64,000 nucleotides of DNA from Paracrocinitomix mangrovi (GTDB lineage: Bacteria; Bacteroidota; Bacteroidia; Flavobacteriales_D; Crocinitomicaceae): assembly GCF_019740355.2 (NCBI RefSeq), contig NZ_CP091819.1, forward strand, positions 4,278,001 through 4,342,000, in the 5' to 3' direction. Below are positions 51,310-60,358 of the stretch, piece by piece (position 1 is the first letter of the stretch; each line of letters starts with the position of its first letter). The notes below the pieces were generated by a model, which searched no databases, was not told the DNA's origin, and worked only from the letters and a program-made list of their open reading frames with translations. A program made the translations under genes and the position numbers.

Positions 51310-53174
51310 GTCTTGAACAAATATTAATGCCTGAGGTTGAAAAATGCCTTGCGCAATTGTACGATCAAAAAATTGACAACAATCAAATTCAACTTCAAAA
51401 AACAAGGACTGAATTTGTTGGAGACATCACACTAGTAGTATTTCCGTTTTTAAGGATATCAAAAAAAGGCCCTGAGCAAACTGCAGAGGAAATTGGTGCC
51501 CTTTTGATTGATCAAATAGAACTAATAAAAGGTTACAATGTAGTTAAGGGATTTCTAAACCTGGAAATTGCTAATTCATATTGGTTAACACAATTGAATG
51601 GAATTGAAGCTAACCAAAAATTTGGAGTAGACGCAACTAGTAGTGACACAGTGTTAGTAGAGTTTAGCTCACCAAATACTAACAAACCACTGCATTTGGG
51701 GCATTTGAGAAATATTTTCTTAGGAGATTCTGTATCTTCTGTATTGCAGGCAAATGGCAAGAAAGTAGTTCGAACTCAGATAATAAATGACAGAGGAATT
51801 CATATTTGTAAAAGTATGTATGCCTGGAAGAATTTTGGAAATACTGAAACGCCTGAATCAGCAGGAATGAAAGGTGATAAATTGGTGGGTAAATATTACG
51901 TTGAGTTTGATAAAGCAATGCGTGAGCAGGCCAAAGCATTGTTGGAAGAGTGGAATAAAGGAAACTTTGGAGATGTAGATGAAAAAACAATTGAAACATT
52001 CAAATCACTAAAAGAAAAAGAGGCAGATGGTAAAATCAAAGAATTGATTAATAACCAGACACCAATAATGGCTGAGGTGAAAGAAATGTTGCTAAAATGG
52101 GAACAAAAAGATCCAGAAGTTTATCAGTTATGGGAAAAGATGAACGGCTGGGTTTACAATGGTTTTGACCAAACATACAAAACAATGGGCGTAGGTTTTG
52201 ACCATTTATATTATGAGTCAGACACTTTTATAACTGGAAAAGAACTGGTAGAAGAAGGCCTGGCTAAAGGGATTTTTTATAAGCGAGAAGATGGTTCTGT
52301 TTGGGTTGATTTAACTGATGAAGGATTAGATGAAAAATTATTACTGCGTTCAGATGGAACTGCCGTTTACATGACCCAGGATATTGGAACAGCTTATCAA
52401 AGATTTAAAGATTATCCATCAATGACAGGTATGGTATATACTGTGGGTAATGAGCAAGATTATCACTTTAAGGTCTTGTTTTTAATTCTTCAAAAATTGG
52501 GATTTGAGTGGGCCAAAAACTGTTTTCACTTGTCTTACGGAATGGTAGAATTACGTAACAATGAAGGTGAAGTAGGGAAGATGAAATCAAGAGAGGGAAC
52601 TGTTGTTGATGCAGATGATTTGATGGCTGAAGTAATTGATTCTGCTAAAGAAATGACTCAAGAACGTGGTCAGTTGGAAGGAATGAGCAATGAAGAAAAA
52701 GAAGATTTGTATCGCATAATTGGCTTGGGAGGATTAAAATATTATCTCTTAAAGGTTGATCCTAAAAAGAACATGGCATTTAACCCTGAAGAATCTGTTG
52801 ATTTAAATGGAAATACCGGACCATTTATTCAGTATGCGCATGCACGTATTTCTTCTTTGTTAAGAAAAGCAGGCACATTAAATGGAGTGGAAACTTCAAC
52901 TGAAATGGTTGATGCTGAACGAGAAATTATCAAATATTTGACAGCTTATCCAGATACTGTTAAACAAGCTGGAGATGAGCATTCACCTGCTTTGTTAGCT
53001 AATTATACTTATGATTTGGTGAAAATGTATAATTCATTTTATCAAAGTGTAAGTATCTTCAAAGAAGAGGACGAAAAAAAGGTCAACCTTAGATTGACCT
53101 TGAGTAAAAATGTCGGTAAAGTAATTCAGTCTTCAATGGCCATGTTAGGAATTGAAGTTCCTGAAAGGATGTAA
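51306..53174 (+). CDS. argS: arginyl-tRNA synthetase
   Basis: 622 residues, class I synthetase. The HIGH-type motif is PLHLGHLRN (about 129-137) in SSPNTNKPLHLGHLRN, and the KMSKS-type motif is GKMKSREGT (about 424-432). The N-terminal tRNA-recognition domain and the C-terminal DALR anticodon-binding helices (FIQYAHARISSLLRKAG...) are intact. Starts within arginase at a 4-base overlap. Confidence 0.97.
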   Translation: MSLEQILMPEVEKCLAQLYDQKIDNNQIQLQKTRTEFVGDITLVVFPFLRISKKGPEQTAEEIGALLIDQIELIKGYNVVKGFLNLEIANSYWLTQLNGIEANQKFGVDATSSDTVLVEFSSPNTNKPLHLGHLRNIFLGDSVSSVLQANGKKVVRTQIINDRGIHICKSMYAWKNFGNTETPESAGMKGDKLVGKYYVEFDKAMREQAKALLEEWNKGNFGDVDEKTIETFKSLKEKEADGKIKELINNQTPIMAEVKEMLLKWEQKDPEVYQLWEKMNGWVYNGFDQTYKTMGVGFDHLYYESDTFITGKELVEEGLAKGIFYKREDGSVWVDLTDEGLDEKLLLRSDGTAVYMTQDIGTAYQRFKDYPSMTGMVYTVGNEQDYHFKVLFLILQKLGFEWAKNCFHLSYGMVELRNNEGEVGKMKSREGTVVDADDLMAEVIDSAKEMTQERGQLEGMSNEEKEDLYRIIGLGGLKYYLLKVDPKKNMAFNPEESVDLNGNTGPFIQYAHARISSLLRKAGTLNGVETSTEMVDAEREIIKYLTAYPDTVKQAGDEHSPALLANYTYDLVKMYNSFYQSVSIFKEEDEKKVNLRLTLSKNVGKVIQSSMAMLGIEVPERM

Positions 53175-53178
53175 AGAA

Positions 53179-53553
53179 CTATTGTTTAGTTCCTGTATAA
53201 TGAGTTGAATCTCCGTCTTTGTAGTATTTAAATGAAAGCTCATTTAAATTTCCTTGATAGAGAAAATAAAATACTTCATCATCAGTTGAAACCGGTTCAA
53301 CATTGATTCCTTTTGTTGTAACTAATACCTCAAAAGCAGGGAATAAGTCTCCGTCAATTTTAACTTTGTTTTTACTTACAACAGTAGCCAATACAGGAAC
53401 ATTTCCAGCCAGTGTATCTACCCCATTGTAAACTCCGCTTAAAACTCCAGAATAGTTTCCGGCAATCGTCTCTGCAGGTTGTTCTTTTTCACAAGAACCA
53501 ACTATTAATCCAATGATTAAAGCTGTAACAGGTAATGCAAGATATTTTTTCAT
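53179..53553 (-). CDS. hypothetical small lipoprotein
   Basis: 124 residues starting at ATG 53553 (the reading frame extends upstream, but only from here does a signal peptide occur: LALPVTALIIGLIVGSC, Cys21). A beta-rich body contains ETIAGNYSGVLSGVYNGVD, VVSKNKVKIDGDLFPAFEV and SFKYYKDGDSTHYTGTK. The layout resembles small Bacteroidota lipocalin-like proteins. No function recognised. Convergent with argS, four bases between stops. Confidence 0.75.
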   Translation of the reverse strand: MKKYLALPVTALIIGLIVGSCEKEQPAETIAGNYSGVLSGVYNGVDTLAGNVPVLATVVSKNKVKIDGDLFPAFEVLVTTKGINVEPVSTDDEVFYFLYQGNLNELSFKYYKDGDSTHYTGTKQ

Positions 53554-53658
53554 TTCACATAGATTTGGAGCAAAAATACGAATTAGATCATCAATTTTAT
53601 TTATTGTGTAAAATTTTAATGATTTATTCGTAACTTCATGCATATACAAATGAGGCTT

Positions 53659-53958
53659 ATGAATATCGAAATTCAATTCATACATGCGGTTCAAAACGAT
53701 ACATTAGAATCGCAAGTGACAACTAAATTAGAAGCATTATCAAAAAGATATGATTGGATAACAAATGCTGCTGTATTCTTTAAAACGGAAAAGCATCCTA
53801 ATGAAGAAAACTACGTTTGTGAAATCAGGTTATCTGTTCCTGGACCTCAGATTTTTGCTAGCTCAAATGAAGTAAATTTCAATAAAGCAATTAATACTAC
53901 TATACAACAAATAAGTGTTCAGTTGGAAAAGCAAAAGGCAAAAATGTTGGCTCATTAG
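53659..53958 (+). CDS. HPF/RaiA-family ribosome-associated protein
   Basis: 99 residues starting at ATG 53659 (the frame extends seven codons further, but the start at MNIEIQFIHAV fits the family). A beta-alpha-beta-beta-beta-alpha fold of the hibernation-factor type: IEIQFIHAVQNDTLESQV, then KLEALSKRYDWITNAAVFFK and CEIRLSVPGPQIFASS. Short, single-domain HPF proteins of this kind silence or store ribosomes in stationary phase. The next gene starts 24 bases later. Confidence 0.82.
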   Translation: MNIEIQFIHAVQNDTLESQVTTKLEALSKRYDWITNAAVFFKTEKHPNEENYVCEIRLSVPGPQIFASSNEVNFNKAINTTIQQISVQLEKQKAKMLAH

Positions 53959-53975
53959 ATTCTTTGTTATTTTTG
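53947..53975 (+). promoter_or_regulatory. promoter of the Crp-DUF983-rhodanese operon
   Basis: TTG (53947-53949) and TATTTTTG (53968-53975) are 18 bases apart. The -7 box ends seven bases before the ATG at 53983, so transcription should start within two or three bases of the start codon. The -33 element lies inside the 3' end of the HPF gene. Confidence 0.6.
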
Positions 53976-53982
53976 TTCTGTA

Positions 53983-54615
53983 ATGAGCAATATTGTAGAG
54001 GAACTAACCAAGACATTTCCGGAGTTTTCAACGGAATTAAAAAGTGAAATTGTAAAGCAAGGGCGATTAATGCATCTCAAAGCAGGAGAGGTGTTAATGT
54101 CTATTGGTGGAGAATTTAGAACGATCCCTCTTATCACAAGTGGTGCTATTAAAGTGATGCGTGAAGATGAAGATGGTCGTGAGCTATTTCTTTACTATCT
54201 AAGACCCGGTCAAACATGTGCCATGTCACTTAATTGCTTTATGCTCTCAAAACCCAGTGAAGTTTATGCTGTAGCAGAAGAGGAAACAACTATAATAGCT
54301 TTAAAGGCAGAGAATATTGGTAGTTGGCTCGAGAAATTTCCTGATTGGAGAGCATTTGTTATTGGAACCTTTCAATTGAGGTTTCATGAAATGTTGAGCA
54401 CGATTGATGGGATCGCTTTCAGACAACTTGATGCAAGACTTTTAGAATTTTTAAAAGAAAAAGCGGCAGTAATGGGCACTAAAACAATCATTACCACTCA
54501 TCAAGATTTAGCCGATCACCTCAATTCAACTCGTGAAGTTATTTCCAGACTTTTAAAAATCCTTGAAAAGAAAGGTGAGATTGAACTTGGGCGCAATAAG
54601 ATTACGCTTGTGTGA
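53983..54615 (+). CDS. Crp/Fnr-family transcription regulator
   Basis: 210 residues. cNMP-like sensor domain (RLMHLKAGEVLMSIGGEFRTIPLITSG; RPGQTCAMSLNCFM) with Cys residues in the loop CAMSLNC but without the N-terminal four-Cys cluster of FNR. The C-terminal winged helix has the recognition helix TTHQDLADHLNSTREVISRLL. It probably reads redox or heme/NO-type signals and is likely to control the next two genes, transcribed from the same direction. Confidence 0.88.
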   Translation: MSNIVEELTKTFPEFSTELKSEIVKQGRLMHLKAGEVLMSIGGEFRTIPLITSGAIKVMREDEDGRELFLYYLRPGQTCAMSLNCFMLSKPSEVYAVAEEETTIIALKAENIGSWLEKFPDWRAFVIGTFQLRFHEMLSTIDGIAFRQLDARLLEFLKEKAAVMGTKTIITTHQDLADHLNSTREVISRLLKILEKKGEIELGRNKITLV

Positions 54616-54673
54616 CAATGGTCACAACACAATCCTTAATATCTAACGAACTTTGTACTGTAAACCTTAAGAA

Positions 54674-55075
54674 ATGAAGAAGGGAACAAAATTATACAGC
54701 ATTTTCAGAAACAGATGTCCTAGATGTCACGAAGGTCAGTTTTTTGAATCTAAGAATCCTTACGATTTAAAAAATATGACTAAGATGCCTGAGGAATGTC
54801 CTGTATGTAGTCAAAAATATACACCTGAAACAGGTTTTTACTACGGCGCAATGTACGTAAGTTATGCGCTTGGAGTAGCAATTTGGGTGACTATTTGGGT
54901 AGCTACTTCTGTATTGTTTCCGAACATAACAACGTTTCAATTGCTAGGTGCAGTACTTACCGCATTATTGCTAATGTTTCCGGTTACGTTCAGAGCAGCT
55001 CGTTTAATTTGGGCCAATATCTTCATTAAATACACAGGTAAAGAAGAGTATTTAAAACAAAAACAAAGCAAATAA
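54674..55075 (+). CDS. DUF983 membrane protein
   Basis: 133 residues. Two Cys pairs near the N-terminus (CPRCHEGQF, CPVCSQKY) form a zinc-ribbon-like unit, followed by TGFYYGAMYVSYALG and two membrane segments (ALGVAIWVTIWVATSVLF; LLGAVLTALLLMFPVTF). DUF983 proteins are found in many Bacteroidota and alphaproteobacteria, with cytochrome-oxidase genes in the latter; function is unknown. Between a Crp-like regulator and a rhodanese. Confidence 0.88.
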   Translation: MKKGTKLYSIFRNRCPRCHEGQFFESKNPYDLKNMTKMPEECPVCSQKYTPETGFYYGAMYVSYALGVAIWVTIWVATSVLFPNITTFQLLGAVLTALLLMFPVTFRAARLIWANIFIKYTGKEEYLKQKQSK

Positions 55076-55076
55076 C

Positions 55077-55382
55077 ATGGGATTATTAGGAAGTTTATTA
55101 GGAAGAGGCTCTGGAGCCGCAGCAGAATTATTAAAAGATGGAGCTGTAATTATTGATGTAAGAACTCCAGGAGAGTTTCAAGGAGGACACGTAAAGGGAG
55201 CAAAAAATATTCCTTTACAGGAAATTCAAAAAAGAGAAAACGAAATTATGAATATTGGGAAACCGGTAGTGTTTTGTTGCGCTAGTGGTGGAAGAAGTGG
55301 ACAAGCAACGTCTTACTTCAAAAGCAAAGGCTTGAACTGTGAGAACGGTGGCGGATGGATGCAAGTGAACGGAATGGTTTAA
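55077..55382 (+). CDS. rhodanese-like domain protein
   Basis: 101 residues, a single rhodanese domain. The catalytic Cys is in VFCCASGGRSGQA (about 62-74); IIDVRTPGEFQGGHVKGAKN is the classical start. It should move sulfane sulfur between thiols. One base separates it from the DUF983 gene, and a terminator follows. Confidence 0.92.
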   Translation: MGLLGSLLGRGSGAAAELLKDGAVIIDVRTPGEFQGGHVKGAKNIPLQEIQKRENEIMNIGKPVVFCCASGGRSGQATSYFKSKGLNCENGGGWMQVNGMV

Positions 55383-55404
55383 GTGTTAATAATAGTTGTT
55401 GTTA

Positions 55405-55433
55405 AAGCGTCTCTGATTAGAGGCGCTTTTTTT
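55405..55433 (+). terminator. intrinsic terminator of the Crp-DUF983-rhodanese operon
   Basis: AGCGTCTCT (55406-55414) pairs with AGAGGCGCT (55419-55427) with one G-U pair around a four-base loop and is followed by six T. It stands 24 bases after the rhodanese stop. Confidence 0.88.
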
Positions 55434-55482
55434 GTTTACAATAACAAGGCATTTTTTAAAGCAAATTTTACGTTCGGTATAA

Positions 55483-55490
55483 TACTTTTG
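55483..55490 (+). promoter_or_regulatory. -7 box before porP/sprF-like gene
   Basis: TACTTTTG matches TAnnTTTG, 72 bases before the ATG at 55563; no TTG is seen at -33. Confidence 0.35.
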
Positions 55491-55562
55491 AATTTATCAA
55501 GTTATTAAACTGTAACTAATTGACCCTGTCAGTTGTTTTTATAATAACCCAAACACCTCATA

Positions 55563-56450
55563 ATGAAAAAGTTTAATCTTCTTCTATTAGCTTTTGTGCC
55601 TTTTCACCTGTTTTGTCAAGATCCTTTAATGATTTCTGCCGGACTTCAGCAACCGTATGTCCACAATCCTGCTTCGTTTGGAGCTTTTAATAAGTTCTCA
55701 TTTAATGCAGCTGGAAGTTTCCAAGACCAAAATGTGATCATAGGTTATACAACCGAATCTACATTAAATATGGAGTATGGAGGCGTTATTAACACCAAGA
55801 ATAATACGCGTATTCCATTTGGTATTGGTCTCAATGGCTTTTATCAAAATTATTACCAAAGAATTGCATTCAACGCTAATATTCCCTTTGCATATCATTT
55901 GGATTTTGATGACACTAAATTGTCTTTTGGATTGGCTCCCGGAATTCATTATTTAAAAATGGGACAACCCTGGATTGGAACAGGTGATCCCGAAATAGAA
56001 AAGTTGTTTTTTGATTTATCAGCAGGTTTTATGTGGTCTGGCGAGAATTTTTATGCGGGATTAAGTACTACTCATTTTACAGGTCCAGAAGTTCCTGAAT
56101 TGCCATTTTCTGTGATTGATAGAAACATTCATGCTCATGGTGGATACCGATTCAAAATAAAGGAACACAGTATTTATCCGGTTTCCTCAATTGCCGTATC
56201 AATAAGACAAAGATCAAGAGCCCAATTGATGGTGTACTACATGACTCCAAGGGATATTTTTTCAGTAGGCTTGGGGTATTGTACAGATAGAATTTATTCG
56301 GGTACCGTAGGTATACAATTAAAAGGGATTCGGGCAAATTATTACTTGAATTACATGCCTTTCTTTTCGGGAATATACTTTTTTAAACACCAAGTAAAAC
56401 TGAGCTATACTTTACCGTTTAAAGATAAATCAACGGGCAACAGCAAATAA
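55563..56450 (+). CDS. PorP/SprF family type IX secretion membrane protein
   Basis: 295 residues, signal peptide 1-19 (ends FHLFCQ). The mature protein is the PorP/SprF outer-membrane barrel: DPLMISAGLQQPYVHNPASFG near the start, repeated glycine-aromatic strands (GIGLNGFYQNYYQRI, SFGLAPGIHYLKMG, LSAGFMWSGENFYAGLSTTHF, VGLGYCTDRIYSG) and a C-terminal strand HQVKLSYTLPF. SprF/PorP proteins are needed for outer-membrane placement of specific T9SS cargo, usually large neighbouring adhesins; no adhesin gene is adjacent here. Convergent overlap of 21 bases with the following gene. Confidence 0.88.
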   Translation: MKKFNLLLLAFVPFHLFCQDPLMISAGLQQPYVHNPASFGAFNKFSFNAAGSFQDQNVIIGYTTESTLNMEYGGVINTKNNTRIPFGIGLNGFYQNYYQRIAFNANIPFAYHLDFDDTKLSFGLAPGIHYLKMGQPWIGTGDPEIEKLFFDLSAGFMWSGENFYAGLSTTHFTGPEVPELPFSVIDRNIHAHGGYRFKIKEHSIYPVSSIAVSIRQRSRAQLMVYYMTPRDIFSVGLGYCTDRIYSGTVGIQLKGIRANYYLNYMPFFSGIYFFKHQVKLSYTLPFKDKSTGNSK

Positions 56451-56825
56451 CTCACCTATCAACATTTCCTCTTCTCTTTTTTGAAATGGAAGATAAAAAA
56501 CTGGAAGTTCTTCTTCAGGATTTTTAATGTCAATGGCAATACAGTCTTGTGTTTCGTCTTCTGAAATGTCTACTTTAACTTCGTAAGTAACGGCATAGGC
56601 GCGAATTCTGTCATGAGACAACTCTTCATTTCCAAATTTTGAGAGTGTTTGCACCACTTTACCTATGTTGGGAACATTTTTGTTGTCAATCTCCATCTCC
56701 ATTGGGTGTACCTGACCAACAGAGTCAATAAATCCGCCAAATGGATAAGCTTCACCGGTTTCGTTTAATAAATCTGTTGCGTATTCAACGCAGTGGTCCA
56801 GAAGATTTTGATTGTCTTGGTTCAT
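56430..56825 (-). CDS. conserved hypothetical protein
   Basis: 131 residues, acidic, soluble. Segments YPFGGFIDSVGQVHPMEMEI and AYAVTYEVKVDISEDETQDC resemble bacterial small proteins of unknown role found across Bacteroidota. No domain named. Next to uvrB on the same strand (49 bases) and may share its transcript. Confidence 0.7.
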   Translation of the reverse strand: MNQDNQNLLDHCVEYATDLLNETGEAYPFGGFIDSVGQVHPMEMEIDNKNVPNIGKVVQTLSKFGNEELSHDRIRAYAVTYEVKVDISEDETQDCIAIDIKNPEEELPVFYLPFQKREEEMLIGELFAVAR

Positions 56826-56874
56826 TGTAATTGAATTTGTTTTTACAAAGTTCGCATTTATACTTTGATTAATA

Positions 56875-58899
56875 TTATTCTTCTATAGATTTTAACCTTT
56901 TCTGCAATACAAACATTTCATCTCTTAATCTTGCTGCTTCAATAAAGTCGAGTTCTTTTGCGGCAGCTTCCATGTCTTTTTGTGATTTTTTGATGGCTTT
57001 TTCCAATTGATCCTTACTCATGTATTCAATCACCGGATCTGCCGCCATTTGCATTTCTGTTTCAGTTTCGTAAATGGCTGTTACATTATCACCATCTGCC
57101 ACTTTTGTTTGCTTAAGGATGCTCTCTCTACTTTTCTTAATTTGTTGTGGTGTGATGTTATGATCTTTATTGTATTCCTCTTGAATCGTTCTTCTTCTGT
57201 TGGTCTCGTCAATGGTTTTACGCATTGAGTCTGTTATCTTGTCTGCGTACATGATCACTCGCCCGTTAACATTTCTTGCGGCTCTACCTACGGTTTGAAC
57301 CAGGGCTCTTTCAGATCTTAAGAATCCTTCCTTATCTGCATCAATAATAGCTACTAAAGAAACTTCAGGTAAATCCAATCCCTCTCGCAATAAGTTAACA
57401 CCAATCAAAACATCAAATTCTCCCAAGCGCAATTGACGCAATATTTCCACTCTTTCCAGGGTATCAACATCCGAATGGATATACCTACAAGGAATAGACA
57501 TTTTGTCAAGATATTTTTGAAGTTCTTCGGCCATTCTCTTTGTCAGAGTAGTCACCAATACACGCTCATCCTTTTCTTTTCGAATGTGTATTTCTTCAAT
57601 TAGATCATCAATTTGATTTTTACTTGGGCGTATTTCTATAATTGGATCTAACAAACCTGTTGGACGAATAATTTGTTCAACGTAAATACCTTCAGATTTT
57701 TCCAATTCATAATCAGCCGGAGTTGCTGAAACGTAGAGCGTTTGACCTGTAACTGATTCAAATTCTTCAAATTTCAGTGGTCTGTTGTCCATGGCAGCAG
57801 GCAATCTAAATCCAAACTCTACAAGATTTTGTTTTCTAGATCTATCTCCTCCATACATGGCCCTAATTTGTGGAATCGTTACGTGACTTTCATCTATCAT
57901 CAAAACAAAGTCATCAGGAAAATAATCTATTAAACAGAAAGGTCTTGATCCTGGAGGCCTTCCGTCAAAATATCTTGAATAGTTCTCAATACCTGAGCAA
58001 TAACCCAGTTCACGAATCATTTCTAAGTCGTAATTAACACGATCCTCAATTCTCTTAGCTTCCAAAACTTTTCCTTCTCCCCTTAAAAATTCAAGGTGCT
58101 TACCAAGATCCAGTTCAATTTCTCCAATGGCAGAATTTATGGTTGATTGACTGGTAACAAAAATGTTTGCAGGGAAAATATTGATTTCTGTAAAGTCTTC
58201 TATTTTACTGTTGTTAATAGGGTCAAAAGTGTAGATTTCTTCAATTTCATCACCCCAAAATATGATACGCAATGCATAGTCAACATAAGCCAAAAATACA
58301 TCTATGGTGTCTCCTTTAACCCTAAAATTTCCTCGTTCAGGTGCTGTATCATTCCTTGAATATAGATTCTCTACAAGTTTCAGTAAAAACTTGTTTCTGG
58401 AAACGTTCATTCCCTTGGTAACATGGATAATAGACTCCTCAAATTCCTTGGGATTTCCGATACCATAAATACATGAAACTGAAGCTACAATTAACACATC
58501 TCTTCTTCCTGAAAGTAGGGCAGAGGTGGCTGAAAGGCGCAACTTCTCAATTTCATCATTGATAGACATGTCCTTTTCAATGAAAGTATCTGTTACAGGC
58601 AAATATGCCTCTGGTTGATAGTAGTCATAATACGAAACAAAGTATTCTACAGCATTATCAGGAAAAAACTGTTTAAACTCACCATATAGCTGTGCGGCTA
58701 ATGTTTTGTTGTGAGATAAAACAAGTGTAGGGCGATTCAGTTTTTCCACCACATTAGCCATGGTGAATGTTTTTCCACTTCCCGTTACTCCTAAAAGTGT
58801 TTGAAATTGCTCGCCATTTTCAAATCCCTGAACAATTTGCTCAATTGCCTGAGGTTGATCTCCTGTTGGTTTATAATCTGCTTGTATTTTAAAGTCCAT
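56875..58899 (-). CDS. uvrB: excinuclease ABC subunit B
   Basis: 674 residues. Nucleotide excision repair helicase-like subunit that verifies damage. Walker A GVTGSGKTFT (about 40-49), DEAD-like box MIDESHVT, the beta-hairpin region YYDYYQPEAYLP, motif VI QTVGRAARN, and a UvrB/UvrC interaction motif at the C-terminus (AAKELDFIEAARLRDEM). Start at 58899 (DFKIQADYKPTGDQPQAI follows, as usual for the family). Overlaps ispH by 11 bases. Confidence 0.97.
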   Translation of the reverse strand: MDFKIQADYKPTGDQPQAIEQIVQGFENGEQFQTLLGVTGSGKTFTMANVVEKLNRPTLVLSHNKTLAAQLYGEFKQFFPDNAVEYFVSYYDYYQPEAYLPVTDTFIEKDMSINDEIEKLRLSATSALLSGRRDVLIVASVSCIYGIGNPKEFEESIIHVTKGMNVSRNKFLLKLVENLYSRNDTAPERGNFRVKGDTIDVFLAYVDYALRIIFWGDEIEEIYTFDPINNSKIEDFTEINIFPANIFVTSQSTINSAIGEIELDLGKHLEFLRGEGKVLEAKRIEDRVNYDLEMIRELGYCSGIENYSRYFDGRPPGSRPFCLIDYFPDDFVLMIDESHVTIPQIRAMYGGDRSRKQNLVEFGFRLPAAMDNRPLKFEEFESVTGQTLYVSATPADYELEKSEGIYVEQIIRPTGLLDPIIEIRPSKNQIDDLIEEIHIRKEKDERVLVTTLTKRMAEELQKYLDKMSIPCRYIHSDVDTLERVEILRQLRLGEFDVLIGVNLLREGLDLPEVSLVAIIDADKEGFLRSERALVQTVGRAARNVNGRVIMYADKITDSMRKTIDETNRRRTIQEEYNKDHNITPQQIKKSRESILKQTKVADGDNVTAIYETETEMQMAADPVIEYMSKDQLEKAIKKSQKDMEAAAKELDFIEAARLRDEMFVLQKRLKSIEE

Positions 58900-60124
58900 T
58901 GTATTTTGCTGCTACTTTGTTAACTGCACTGTCTAACAGTTGGTTTTGTTTTTTAAATAATAGTATTTTTTGAATCAATTCTTCCACCAGAACATCAGGA
59001 CATGAAGCACCTGTAGTTATTCCAATTCTAATGTTTTTCTTGCCCAAATCAATTGAATCAACTACCTCTTTAGACGTTTCTATATTAAAATGCTTTATTT
59101 CCTTTTCGTTTAATAGTTTGTCAGCATCTTCAATGAAATAAGTAGGACAAAAATTATTCAAAATTTTAACCAGTTTAGTTGTGTTTGAGCTGTTGTATCC
59201 ACCAATTACAAAAGCTATATCTGGTTTAGTTTGAGCCATAGTTATTGTTGCAGATTGATTTTCATTGGTTGCATAACAAAGAGTATCTCTAGTGCTTCCA
59301 AAGTGCTTATCTACTTGTTCTACTCCATATTTCATCACCATTTCCTCCCTTAGGTAGTCTGAAATTTGCTGAGTTTCTTCTGCAAGCATGGTAGTTTGGT
59401 TCACAACGGCAATTTTTTGAAGATCTTTGGTATAATTAAATCCGGCTGATTTAATAGGCTTAACTTTTACTTCAAATTCTTCTTTTTGAATTTCTTGCTT
59501 AATCAAAAGTCCTAGCAACTTAGCCTCCTCCAGATTATATATAATCATTGCTGGTCCATATCTTTCTATCCTTTTAAAGGTAGCTCTAGTTTCCTCATGA
59601 GTTGGTTTACCGTGAACGATAATGGTATATCCGTCTTTTGCTAATTTTTCACCTTTGTTCCATACTCTTTCAACAAAAGGACAAGTTGTGTCATATTCTT
59701 CTATTTGAATTCCCTTTTCATTCAGTTTTTGTTCCAATTCGGGAGTTGTACCAAAGGCGGGAATAATGACAATGTCCTCTTTTTTTAAATTATCAAAAGG
59801 TATTTTCACATTTCCGTAGGTGTCCATTATAAAACGCATTCCCTTTTTCTGTAAATCTGTATTTACATGCGGATTATGAATTATTTCGCTTAAGAGATAA
59901 ATGTCCTTTTCAGGATATTTTTTGAGTATTTGATATGCTTTTTCAACTGCATTTTGAACACCAAAACAAAATCCAAAATGCCTTGCTAATGCAATTTCAA
60001 CATTTTCAAATTCCAATATTGTAGGTACCAAGTCTTTCTTAAGCTTATCTGCTTCTTGACGGATATTCTTCAATTGAGAAATAAAACCTGATTGATATTG
60101 ATGTGGAATGTTGAATTGCTTCAT
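58889..60124 (-). CDS. ispH: 4-hydroxy-3-methylbut-2-enyl diphosphate reductase
   Basis: 411 residues from ATG 60124. Last enzyme of the MEP isoprenoid pathway, with a [4Fe-4S] cluster held by three Cys: HFGFCFGVQNA (first), the TCPFVERVW region (second) and GASCPDVLVEE (third). The conserved TGASCPD and SSNTTKLV segments are present. About 95 residues longer than E. coli IspH, with an N-terminal extension typical of Bacteroidota. An upstream in-frame start at 60163 lies before the promoter box and is unlikely. It shares its 3' end with uvrB by 11 bases. Confidence 0.93.
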   Translation of the reverse strand: MKQFNIPHQYQSGFISQLKNIRQEADKLKKDLVPTILEFENVEIALARHFGFCFGVQNAVEKAYQILKKYPEKDIYLLSEIIHNPHVNTDLQKKGMRFIMDTYGNVKIPFDNLKKEDIVIIPAFGTTPELEQKLNEKGIQIEEYDTTCPFVERVWNKGEKLAKDGYTIIVHGKPTHEETRATFKRIERYGPAMIIYNLEEAKLLGLLIKQEIQKEEFEVKVKPIKSAGFNYTKDLQKIAVVNQTTMLAEETQQISDYLREEMVMKYGVEQVDKHFGSTRDTLCYATNENQSATITMAQTKPDIAFVIGGYNSSNTTKLVKILNNFCPTYFIEDADKLLNEKEIKHFNIETSKEVVDSIDLGKKNIRIGITTGASCPDVLVEELIQKILLFKKQNQLLDSAVNKVAAKYNGL

Positions 60125-60129
60125 TACAT

Positions 60130-60137
60130 CAAAAATA
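60130..60137 (-). promoter_or_regulatory. -7 box directly before ispH
   Basis: TATTTTTG on the minus strand ends five bases upstream of the ATG at 60124, so the ispH-uvrB transcript should be leaderless or nearly so. TTG-type sequences are found at 13 and 23 bases, not at 19. Confidence 0.45.
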
Positions 60138-60236
60138 CGTCCTTCTGTGACAATATTTACCAAAAAATAAAAGAAGGCCCCATGAAAAACCTCCTTTTAC
60201 CTATTGAATTGAAACGTGAATTAAATTTTGTCTTTT

Positions 60237-60255
60237 CTGAAACACTTGGTTTCAG
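60237..60255. other. perfect 7-bp hairpin in the gap before ispH
   Basis: CTGAAAC (60237-60243) and GTTTCAG (60249-60255) around a five-base loop. No T-run follows on either strand, so it is not a standard terminator. It lies in the 234-base gap between ispH and the thioredoxin-like gene, which otherwise has only a weak TTAAGT/ACTTAA stem (60340-60357) and nothing coding. Confidence 0.4.
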
Positions 60256-60358
60256 GCATTACAAATAATATACAATCCAAAAATAAGGGCTAAGAAATGA
60301 GAAGAAAAGAGTATTAAAACGGAGAAAAACGACTTTTTATTAAGTATAAAAACTTAAC

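Noticed and set aside
53081-53099. Hairpin GGTCAA/TTGACC near the end of argS
   Set aside because: It lies inside the coding region 70 bases before the stop, and has no T-run after the stem on the coding strand.
60125-60163. Upstream start at 60163 for ispH
   Set aside because: It precedes the -7 box at 60130-60137, which predicts a transcript starting at about 60124, and adds non-conserved residues.
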